From the NCBI RefSeq assembly GCF_014268655.2, contig NZ_JABWQX020000001.1, positions 1,146,001 through 1,210,000 of the forward strand: a stretch of DNA of 64,000 nt, given 5' to 3'. Below are positions 16,751-24,381 of this stretch, in pieces. Made by a program: the position numbers and the translations under genes. Numbering within the stretch: the first letter of the stretch is position 1; every line of letters starts with the position of its first letter. The notes beneath the pieces are model-generated. The model was given only the letters and a program-made list of their open reading frames with translations, was not told the DNA's origin and did not search any database. The stretch comes from Pseudomonas marvdashtae. Lineage in GTDB: Bacteria > Pseudomonadota > Gammaproteobacteria > Pseudomonadales > Pseudomonadaceae.

Positions 16751-17116
16751 TCAACGCTGCACCTTCGCCTCGCTATCGAGCAATTTCTCCAGCAACAACA
16801 CGCCCATCTCGCCCATCTGGTGAATCGCCAAGGCCAGGTTGCGCGGGGCGCCTTCCAGGTCTTCCGATAAATCCAGGATCAGCGTGCTCACCGAGCAGAA
16901 GGTTTCGTAGGTGTGTGCGAGCAAACCTTCGGCGTCGGCGTTGGGCGCGACGATGAAGTAGTCCAGTTGCCGTTGGTTCTTGGCCGGTTTGTCGGCCTTG
17001 GGCTTGAGGTAATGGTCCAGCGCTTTTTGCGCGGCTTTGTCGAGGTTGATTTCTTCGGGAGTTTTTGCGGTGGGACGTGAGGCTTTTTTCGGGGGATTGG
17101 GTGTTGGCTTGATCAT
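16751..17116 (-). CDS. DUF6124 family protein, copy 2
   Basis: It encodes exactly the same 121 residues as the gene at 15181-15546, with only silent base changes. The frame is open for 63 codons further upstream, but the ATG at 17116 matches copy 1 and follows AAAGGAAGTTCACCA, a good ribosome site. The two copies diverge right before the start codon and become similar again from about 40 bp upstream, through the structured leader and the TAGTC block. The whole unit (gene, leader, block) was therefore duplicated, about 1570 bp apart. Function unknown. Confidence 0.75.
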   Translation of the reverse strand: MIKPTPNPPKKASRPTAKTPEEINLDKAAQKALDHYLKPKADKPAKNQRQLDYFIVAPNADAEGLLAHTYETFCSVSTLILDLSEDLEGAPRNLALAIHQMGEMGVLLLEKLLDSEAKVQR

Positions 17117-17173
17117 TGGTGAACTTCCTTTCAGTGATGCCTTGACCTCTTCGCGACTAAACGAGGGGGTGGC

Positions 17174-17245
17174 GGCTGTACGCAGGTTAGTCGACCGGGG
17201 AAGTGTCACCAAAAACCGGCGCGCCGAAGCGCCCTGCGCACAGCC
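17174..17245 (-). promoter_or_regulatory. structured leader of DUF6124 copy 2
   Basis: On the minus strand GGCTGTGCGCAGG (17245-17233) pairs with CCTGCGTACAGCC (17186-17174) at all 13 positions, counting one G-U. It encloses GCGC-TTCG-GCGC (17232-17221), a stem with a UUCG tetraloop. CGACTAA/TTAGTCG motifs sit at 17154, 17187 and 17314, matching copy 1. A T run follows the small hairpin (CCGGTTTTTGG), so an attenuator is possible. Confidence 0.45.
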
Positions 17246-17404
17246 ACCATTAAGTGCAGGAATAGGGAAGCCTGACTGATGGAAGCGCAATGCACCTGAT
17301 GACATACCCCGAGCGACTAAACCCGATCGCTGAGTTGTCAGCGACGCGGATCACGTTACGGGGCAAGGCCAAGGCGCACAAGCCGGCGGATTCTGGCGGA
17401 GTTG

Positions 17405-17491
17405 TAGTCCGTTGCGCAAGACATTGTAGTCAGTTGGGCACCCTACTTACACCGAGTGTTGCCGCTGGTCGGGACTGTCAGGTTTGACAGG
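17405..17491 (+). promoter_or_regulatory. composite control block C, without an obvious gene after it
   Basis: TAGTC at 17405 and 17427 (22 bp apart), TGGTCGGGA at 17466, then ACTGTCAGGTTTGACAGG at 17474-17491, a perfect inverted repeat. No gene starts within 90 bp. The next 120 bp hold no convincing frame, so the gene this block served may be lost. The gene-free region 17117-17779 consists of the DUF6124 leader, this block and block D. Confidence 0.5.
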
Positions 17492-17608
17492 TGTTTGAGC
17501 TCGGTACCTTGCCGTTTACTGCAATCGAGAATGGTCTTGATGGCGGCGCCAACCGAACGTTCATGAGGTCCCGCGGAGGGCGGCAGGCAGACGAGTCCAG
17601 CGTGTGAT

Positions 17609-17693
17609 TAGTCCGATACGCACGGTGATGTAGTCAGTTGGGAGTTCTCCTGCATCGGCGCCGCCATTAGTCGGGACCGTCAGGGCTGACAGG
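17609..17693 (+). promoter_or_regulatory. composite control block D upstream of the Ig-repeat gene
   Basis: TAGTC at 17609 and 17631 (22 bp apart), TAGTCGGGA at 17668, then ACCGTCAGGGCTGACAGG at 17676-17693. The palindrome ends 86 bp before the ATG at 17780. The layout is that of blocks B and C. Confidence 0.55.
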
Positions 17694-17779
17694 TGCTGAA
17701 CTCAAAAGCAGGGCGTTCAATGAACTGAAAGCGTCCAACCCTATCGCCAACCTGTTGATGAACAGCTGTGGAGTGACTA

Positions 17780-20608
17780 ATGAATACTGACGATGAAATT
17801 GAAGAAATTGAGCCTTACGACAGTAAAAATCAAGAACCGGTTAGCAACGCTACTTTAAGAATTATTTCTCCGTCGGGTTATATCCCAGAGCGAAGTTTTG
17901 TCGTTTCAGGGGACGGTGCTGTAAAACAAGGCCTCTCCCTTATCGAGTTGTTTACTACCGCTGGTAAAAGATTTGGTACAGCTCCTATCGACAATGACGG
18001 CAGTTGGCGGAATAGGGTAGAAATGCCTACCGGGATTGAGGAACTGGTTTATTTTGCCCATCAAACTTCGTACGGCACTTCAGCAAGAAAGGCTGTGAAC
18101 CGACACCCGACTACGCTCCTAGAACCTCAATCCGACGTTTCGTTACGCCCAGACCAAGTCATCTTTAGAGGGGATTGCTTCCCGGAAGACGGTTTCGACC
18201 CAGGGATGCGTATCAGGGTGCTCGAGGGCAATAACGTGTTGGCTTCAGTCACTGTCCGGGGGGGCTCCCCTGCGATCATTTCAAGGGTTCCATGGGAAGC
18301 CCGCCCATTGGCGCAATTGTCCATTAAAACCTATACGGTGCGGGCTGAATATAAATCTTCGAGCAGTGAGATTCTGACTTTTACAGAAAATCTAACTTTT
18401 AGCGTTATCGGACTCGATCAAGTTGTCATTACCCCTGTCACAACCCCCCAGGAAATGGACTTCATCCTAACAGGCACACGCGGCCTGGAGGGGGCCTCAG
18501 TGGAAGTGAAGATCGACCTCAGGGATGTAAAGGTAGGAGAGGGTCACGTAGTAGCGGGTGGCGCTTGGAGCGCAACCGTGAAAATGCCTGAGGCGGGGCC
18601 TACCTCTTTGGTGGCTATACAGACCTATCAAAACGTCCCTTCACCCGCCAGTGCAGCCAGGCCTTTCAAAATCAAACCCCCGAGGTTGGTGGATATCAGT
18701 ACGGGCTACCTCCCTCCCGACACATTGACGTTTTCGGGGGGTGGTTATACCGGCGCAACCGTCGAGATTTCCATTATCAGTGGGCCACCCGGAGCTACTC
18801 CACCTTCTCCGAAAATAGTGGTGAACGGCACATGGGAAACGACGGCGACGAATTGGCCGTTTGGCACCTACAGCCTGAAGGCGATTCAGAAAGTATCTGA
18901 CAATGCCAACGGTTGGATTGAGTCACAGCCGTACACCTTTGCTCTTGATCGCGGGCTGCCGGATGTAAGCGATGTGATCTACACGCAGCATTATCAACCA
19001 ACGATCTCGGGTAAAGGTGTCACCGGAGCACGAGTGAAACTGGCCGACCCCGGCGGCGCCTCCGAGGCCGCCCCGCCTGTGGATGTGCGCAATGGCGCGT
19101 GGTCGAGCCAGGTAAAAGAGGTTTGGGGCCCGACATTCAAGCGTGAGGTCCACATCCAGCAGTCCTTGAACGGTCAGTCGTCACCGGACTGGTACAAGCT
19201 GGAAATCACCATTGCGCCTTTGGCTCCGGTCATGGACTCCCCCGTGGAAAACGGCCTCTCGCCAAATCTGAGTGGCACTTGCTGGCCGGGCGCTTCCCTC
19301 AAGCTCAAATACAGCGACAGCAACACTGAGCACCCGGTTACCAATAACAATGGCAGATGGACGTTCCGACGCGAGACGCCATTCGCCCCAGACATCACCC
19401 ACACCGCGACACTTATCCAGCATGCCGCGAGCCAAGACTCACCACCGGCATCCAGGACGTTCACGGTTTCCGTGCCCATGCGCAAACCGGAAATTACCCA
19501 CCCGAGCCCTGGTGAGGTGGGGCGCGATGTGACCATCCGAGGGCGGAACGGCATGAGCGGCGCTTCGATGCAACTGCGCGACGCTCAATTCGGCAGGCTG
19601 CTGGGCGCGCCAAAGTTACTCACCACCGATGGCGAATGGTTTATCAACCTTGCGGGACTGGACTTTCGCGAGTACACCCTCGATGCGCAGCAGACGCTCG
19701 ATGGCCGGCCATCCGAGCGCAGTGCCCATTTGGTGCTGACGGTGGTGCTGTTGCCACCACAATTCGACGTGCCACAGCCCGGTGGGAAGCTGCCGCGCAC
19801 TGCTGAACTGTCGGGCAACGGCATGCCGAATGGGCGGGTCAATGTCTGGCTACAGGGCCAAGCTGAACCACTGCTGGAAGAAGTCCCCGTGAATTCCGGC
19901 GGCAACTGGAAACGCATAGTGACGTTGCCGGTTGGCCAGACCACGATCCGGGCCAAGCAGTTCTTTAAAGACGAGAAAGGTAAAGACCAGGAATCCGAGT
20001 ACGGTCCATGGCTGGCTTATAACGTTGTCCCTGCCGCGCCGTTCATCGAAACCCCGGCGGCGGCTGAGCACATCGGACGACGGGTCGTGGTATCCGGCTT
20101 CGGTGTACCCGGGGACACCGTGACGGTGAGGTTGGACGATTCCGAGCTGAAAATACTGGGGCGCAGCCCGGTGCTGGAAGATCGCACCTGGTCAGTCACC
20201 GTGACGCTCGATCAGCCCGGCGGTGCCCATGGCCTTGTGGCCGTGGCGGAGTATGACGAGTTCGAATCAGATGATTCGCAGCCGCGAGCGGTGGTGTTGG
20301 GGACTTATCTGCCTTCTATTGATGTACCGACGACAGGACGTTGGATCGATAACCCGGTCGGGTTCGAAGGCCAGGGCAGGCCGGGTGTCGGGCAGGTCGT
20401 GAGTTGGTACAACCCCGATCGGGCCTGGGCGGCCAATCTTGCAGTCGATGCCGGCGCTTGGCGCGGCGAGGCGGTGCTGTCGTTACCTAGTGGCGGTCAT
20501 TGGTGCCGGTTCAAGCAAACCCTCACGGACAGCGCGGGGGACGGCACGGTTTCCGATTGGGTTGAAAGCGAGCGCTTCGACGTCCTGCCTCCCTCTTCGC
20601 AACCCTGA
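17780..20608 (+). CDS. 942-aa protein of about ten Ig-like repeats
   Basis: The protein is made almost wholly of about ten beta-sandwich repeats of roughly 90 residues. Each has a G-x-G/PG-x-V turn (GKGVTGARVKL, GTCWPGASLKL, GNGMPNGRVNVWL, GFGVPGDTVTVRL), then G-x-W about 20 residues later and an A-x-Q-x-x-x...S strand near the end. The first 25 residues are acidic (MNTDDEIEEIEPYD). There is no signal peptide, membrane anchor or LPXTG-like tail, which is unusual for Ig-repeat adhesins. The first 350 codons are lower in GC than the rest. It lies just upstream of the TcA genes and shares their palindrome. I infer an accessory or cell-binding part of the toxin system. It could also be an independent adhesin. 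Confidence 0.75.
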   Translation: MNTDDEIEEIEPYDSKNQEPVSNATLRIISPSGYIPERSFVVSGDGAVKQGLSLIELFTTAGKRFGTAPIDNDGSWRNRVEMPTGIEELVYFAHQTSYGTSARKAVNRHPTTLLEPQSDVSLRPDQVIFRGDCFPEDGFDPGMRIRVLEGNNVLASVTVRGGSPAIISRVPWEARPLAQLSIKTYTVRAEYKSSSSEILTFTENLTFSVIGLDQVVITPVTTPQEMDFILTGTRGLEGASVEVKIDLRDVKVGEGHVVAGGAWSATVKMPEAGPTSLVAIQTYQNVPSPASAARPFKIKPPRLVDISTGYLPPDTLTFSGGGYTGATVEISIISGPPGATPPSPKIVVNGTWETTATNWPFGTYSLKAIQKVSDNANGWIESQPYTFALDRGLPDVSDVIYTQHYQPTISGKGVTGARVKLADPGGASEAAPPVDVRNGAWSSQVKEVWGPTFKREVHIQQSLNGQSSPDWYKLEITIAPLAPVMDSPVENGLSPNLSGTCWPGASLKLKYSDSNTEHPVTNNNGRWTFRRETPFAPDITHTATLIQHAASQDSPPASRTFTVSVPMRKPEITHPSPGEVGRDVTIRGRNGMSGASMQLRDAQFGRLLGAPKLLTTDGEWFINLAGLDFREYTLDAQQTLDGRPSERSAHLVLTVVLLPPQFDVPQPGGKLPRTAELSGNGMPNGRVNVWLQGQAEPLLEEVPVNSGGNWKRIVTLPVGQTTIRAKQFFKDEKGKDQESEYGPWLAYNVVPAAPFIETPAAAEHIGRRVVVSGFGVPGDTVTVRLDDSELKILGRSPVLEDRTWSVTVTLDQPGGAHGLVAVAEYDEFESDDSQPRAVVLGTYLPSIDVPTTGRWIDNPVGFEGQGRPGVGQVVSWYNPDRAWAANLAVDAGAWRGEAVLSLPSGGHWCRFKQTLTDSAGDGTVSDWVESERFDVLPPSSQP

Positions 20609-20637
20609 CGCTGGGCCGCCGACGGACGGTTTTATGA

Positions 20638-20655
20638 ACTGTCATATCTGACAGT
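20638..20655 (+). promoter_or_regulatory. inverted repeat (site E) upstream of the TcA genes
   Basis: ACTGTCATATCTGACAGT is a perfect CTGTCA-N4-TGACAG palindrome extended by A/T on each side. It lies 100 bp before the TcaA-like start codon. The TAGTC elements are absent here. It marks a separate transcription unit for the three large genes that follow. Confidence 0.6.
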
Positions 20656-20755
20656 AGCCGAGAAGCCTTCGCTGACGCCAATCTATCCCAGCAAACTCAT
20701 GGCCTGGCCGCATCGTCAGGTCACTTAGGTTTATGTCGACTCAAGGAAACCCGTC

Positions 20756-23700
20756 ATGGCGGACTCCAGGCCTGTTGTACAGCTGATGAATCAGTTGTTC
20801 AGCCAAAAGCAACTCGGCGAATACCCCGCGCTTCGAACATACATTGAGGCAGACGGCTCCATCTTCCCGCTGGTGGAAAAGGGCGTGCGGGGGCTGGTCA
20901 GGGACTATGGCGTGACGCCGGATGATGCTCATCGGTTCCTGCGCCGGGCCAATAGCATGGCGCTTTATGTGCGGCGCCAGTTCATCGAGCACAGCTTGTA
21001 CGCAAAACGATCTGACACCAGGCCGGTCGGGGCGGGCGGTGGTTTGTTGTCGATGGTTCAGGGGCCCAACTTCGAGCAGCTGTTCATGCGTGGGGATAGC
21101 TTCGATAGGTTATGCCCACCGCAGGCGTTGGAGTCCCTCACTTCGCCGGTGGCCTATTTGATTGAGCTGTTGAGGTGGATAGAGCAGCGTATCGAGGCGG
21201 TCTCGGGCGATTCGCTCAAGTTGCCGTTGCATGATCGGCGTAAAGACTTGAAACCGCTGGCTGTCGATTTCAATGCGGTGCATCAGTCGGTGTCGGCGGT
21301 GGACATCATCGTCCCTGTGCTGGAAACCTTTATCAATTCCCATGAACCTCCAGCGGATATTGAACAGGCCTTGATCGAGGCTCGGTACCCCAACGGGCTT
21401 CCTTACTACCAACATTGGGTCACGCTGGATACGGTCGCGCGCCAGCATGATTTGTCCGTGGGCGATTTTGCCCACAGGGTTGACCTCTCGTTCCCTTATT
21501 TTCTGCAGCCTCAAGCCTGGGGTAACGATGCGGGTCGTGCCTTGGCCCACGCGTCGCGGCTGGGGCCTTTTCAGCGAAAGTTACTGACTGAGCCAGCTAT
21601 AAAAGAGGACGACCGCGACGAATTCTATTTGCAGAATTACGGTGGTGAGGGGCTGTCGTGGCAGAACCTCAACCAAGTACCGTTTTTCGGTGAGCGAACC
21701 AAACTCGGCACACTTGGGCTCGAGGCCTTGTTGTCGGTGCGCGGCTTCGCGCCCGTGCGCTCTGCCAACGTCCAGACGTACCCGGAACCGCAGCCCGTAG
21801 AACCGGAAAGCGGCCGCTCCGGTTCCGTGTACCTCAATGCCAATGCCCATCCGGCTGTGCACATTACGGATAGCGGCAGCGACCCGTCTTTCCTCCATAA
21901 ACTTTCGGTCGCTCCTGACGAGTCCATAGGGCTGGATCGGTACGACCGGATGAACCGCAAAGTGCGCTTGGACCAATGGCTGGCGCTGCCTTGCGAGCAG
22001 GTTGACGCGCTATTGGTGGCCGCCATGAATGCTGAAGTGCGCGGAGGCGCACAGCGTAAATGGTGGATTAGCGAAAGTGTCGTGCGTGCACTTGGACTGT
22101 TTCAGTCGCTACGCGAGCGATACGGCTGCACCGCGCCCGACTTTGCGGTATTTATCGACACGTTTTCGATTTATGGTCGCGGCGAAGCGCATTCGAAATT
22201 CGATCAGATTTTCAATGATCAGGGCGACTATAGCGAGCCCTTGGTGCTTGATGAAGGAACCTTTCCAGTCATGCCCGAGCCCGGGCAGTCCGACCTGACA
22301 GTCGCCAGGCTATGCAGCGCATTGAATATCGATCTGAAAACCTATGCCTATCTGGCTCAAGTGGTTGCTGGTGCTCATAGTGTCCAGAACGGCAGCTTTC
22401 AGCGCAGCGCGGCGATCATCTCCAGTTTTTACCGTTTGGTCAGGTTGCCCAGGCTGCTGGGAATCACACCGGTCGAAGGCGTTCTGATGTTGACGTTGCT
22501 CGGTGGAGAGCCTTGGCTCAACGGCGTGGCGGGGGCTCCTCGCGTCAATCCAACCCCGGGCGAGTCACCGGATGTGCTCAACCTGCTACATGCCATGCAG
22601 GCCTGTACGCAGTGGTGCGCGGACCGCAACCTTCCGGTGCTTTGGATGTTGCAACAGGTGTCGTCACCGCAAGCTCAGGCCGCCACCGATGCTGAGCGCC
22701 AATTTTTAGAGCAGGTGCTCAATCTGCTACCTGGCGCGCTTTTCACCGAGACGGCGTTACTGATGGCCGGTGTACCTCCCTTGGCGGGGGGCAACTGGCT
22801 GGATTTGCTGACGGTGCTGGTTGATCCCGATGGGCTGGTCATTGCCTATCCGGGAACTGAACTCGAGTACCTGATCTTCGCGCGGGAAAAACTCGACGAT
22901 GCGGTAAAGGATGGTCTGGGCGAAGCGTTCGAGCCCGAGCGTCCAGCCATTGTCGAGATAATGCTCAGCGTTTTGTTACAGGTCAGGGCCGCCCAAGCAT
23001 CGGTGGCCAAGGAATGCCTTGCGGTTTACGCCGGTGTCGATTCGGAACAAGCGTTACATGTCTTGACCTGGGCCAATGCAACGGTGCATCGGTTGTTGCG
23101 TCAAGTGCTGGAACGGGCACCTCTACCCCCCGATAGCCAGGAGCCTGCCAGGGGACGCAACGAAGAGCCTGATCCGCTCCTTGCGCTGCTGACGGATGTG
23201 CGCCGTCGTGGCGCCGTGGTGGCGAAGCTGGCGCTTGGCGCCGGGTTGTTGCAGGACTACCTGGATTACGGCTATCGGGCTTGGCTGGGGCAGGACGACA
23301 AGCACGCATTCACGACGCGCACGCTTTATTACCTGACGTCGCTCACCCATGCCTTTGAGCTCAGTGAACAACCCGCGCAGAAACTGCTTGATTATCTGCG
23401 TGAGGTCGACGCGTTGGATCCCAGTTTGTCGGTAGACGCTCTGGGGTTGGTCCAACAAGCATCGTGGGTCAGGCTCGCCGAGTTTTTTAACTGGAGCGTA
23501 CAAGAGGTGCGTGAATGCCTCAGGCACATCGATCCGACATCTCAGGTCCTGAAAAATCTTACCCAGCTGGATCTGTTGATGCGCGTTCGCGAGTTGGCTA
23601 CACACACCGGCATGGATGCCCTGACGATTTTCCTGATCGGCATTTTGCCGGAAGGAATAGACAAACCGGCCTATAAGGAAGCCGCTGAGCACGCCTTGCT

Positions 23701-24376
23701 GAACGAAACCGAATCCGGTGCGTCTGCGTTTACCTCCTCCCCCGAGGATCTGAAGCAGCTCGTCAAGATCACCGTTGCCGTGGATAACACTGAGGTCGTG
23801 GCTAATAAACCCAACGAGAAAATCACTTTCACCGTCACGCTTCGCGACCGCGCCGGGGCACCGTTGAGCGGTGTCTTCGTTCGGTGGAGCGCCACACTGG
23901 GGACTATCGAAGCGAAGGCGACTGGTGTCGACGGGAAAGTTGCGGTGGAGTTCATACCGGGCAAGGTGATGGGCACGGACACCCCACTGTATTGGCTGGA
24001 CCTGTTCGAACCGCAGTACGCGCCCAGCATTCATGTCACCGCCGACGTTCTATCCCTTCGAGTTCCGGTACCGCTGCGGTCACCGGTGCCGTTGGGTGAG
24101 GTGACGTACGGCCAGGAAATCGAACTCTACGGCACGTTGATGGACGATTGTGGAAACCTGGGAAAAAACAGCCTTGTGCAATGGCTCATCGAAACGTCAG
24201 AACCCGCAGATGGACAACTGGTTTTTCGCCCCAGGCAGGCATTCGCCAACCAGGAGGGGCAGGCACGGTCGTTTGTTTCCAGCCCGACGGGTGGAACATT
24301 CGAAATCAGCATTTTGGCCGAGGGCAGTGAGCGCAGATCCCACTTCGAGCCCATTACGTTTGCTAGCCAGGAGTAA
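20756..24376 (+). CDS. toxin-complex TcA subunit, N-terminal half (TcaA-like)
   Basis: A 1206-aa protein. Its N-terminus is of the Salmonella virulence plasmid 28.1-kDa A protein type (VRP1), as in Photorhabdus TcaA: FEQLFMRGDSFDRLCPPQALESLTSPVAYLIELLRW. The body is alpha-helical, as expected for the TcA shell. From about residue 1002 to the end are two Ig-like domains, the first close to Big-1 (ITVAVDNTEVVANKPNEKIT, LSGVFVRWSATLG). In Tc toxins TcA is the pentameric receptor-binding pore that injects the TcC toxin. Here it is split in two genes, as in the TcaA/TcaB type. AAGGAAA precedes the ATG. The next gene starts 5 bp after the stop. The C-terminal Ig pair is not a usual feature of TcaA as I know it. 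Confidence 0.88.
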   Translation: MADSRPVVQLMNQLFSQKQLGEYPALRTYIEADGSIFPLVEKGVRGLVRDYGVTPDDAHRFLRRANSMALYVRRQFIEHSLYAKRSDTRPVGAGGGLLSMVQGPNFEQLFMRGDSFDRLCPPQALESLTSPVAYLIELLRWIEQRIEAVSGDSLKLPLHDRRKDLKPLAVDFNAVHQSVSAVDIIVPVLETFINSHEPPADIEQALIEARYPNGLPYYQHWVTLDTVARQHDLSVGDFAHRVDLSFPYFLQPQAWGNDAGRALAHASRLGPFQRKLLTEPAIKEDDRDEFYLQNYGGEGLSWQNLNQVPFFGERTKLGTLGLEALLSVRGFAPVRSANVQTYPEPQPVEPESGRSGSVYLNANAHPAVHITDSGSDPSFLHKLSVAPDESIGLDRYDRMNRKVRLDQWLALPCEQVDALLVAAMNAEVRGGAQRKWWISESVVRALGLFQSLRERYGCTAPDFAVFIDTFSIYGRGEAHSKFDQIFNDQGDYSEPLVLDEGTFPVMPEPGQSDLTVARLCSALNIDLKTYAYLAQVVAGAHSVQNGSFQRSAAIISSFYRLVRLPRLLGITPVEGVLMLTLLGGEPWLNGVAGAPRVNPTPGESPDVLNLLHAMQACTQWCADRNLPVLWMLQQVSSPQAQAATDAERQFLEQVLNLLPGALFTETALLMAGVPPLAGGNWLDLLTVLVDPDGLVIAYPGTELEYLIFAREKLDDAVKDGLGEAFEPERPAIVEIMLSVLLQVRAAQASVAKECLAVYAGVDSEQALHVLTWANATVHRLLRQVLERAPLPPDSQEPARGRNEEPDPLLALLTDVRRRGAVVAKLALGAGLLQDYLDYGYRAWLGQDDKHAFTTRTLYYLTSLTHAFELSEQPAQKLLDYLREVDALDPSLSVDALGLVQQASWVRLAEFFNWSVQEVRECLRHIDPTSQVLKNLTQLDLLMRVRELATHTGMDALTIFLIGILPEGIDKPAYKEAAEHALLNETESGASAFTSSPEDLKQLVKITVAVDNTEVVANKPNEKITFTVTLRDRAGAPLSGVFVRWSATLGTIEAKATGVDGKVAVEFIPGKVMGTDTPLYWLDLFEPQYAPSIHVTADVLSLRVPVPLRSPVPLGEVTYGQEIELYGTLMDDCGNLGKNSLVQWLIETSEPADGQLVFRPRQAFANQEGQARSFVSSPTGGTFEISILAEGSERRSHFEPITFASQE

Positions 24377-24381
24377 GGAGC

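Noticed and set aside
17117..17305. 63-codon N-terminal extension of DUF6124 copy 2
   Set aside because: Copy 1 has no such extension. The shared ATG at 17116 follows a good ribosome site, and the extension lies in the structured leader.
15829..17693. Possible CRISPR-like array from the recurrent TAGTC/CGACTAA motifs
   Set aside because: The repeats are too short and in both orientations, there is no unit of 25-40 bp with spacers, and no cas genes are present.
6523..20655. Reading the CTGTCA motifs as PhoB boxes
   Set aside because: Pho boxes are direct repeats of CTGTCAT at 11 bp. Here the half sites are inverted with a four-base spacer.
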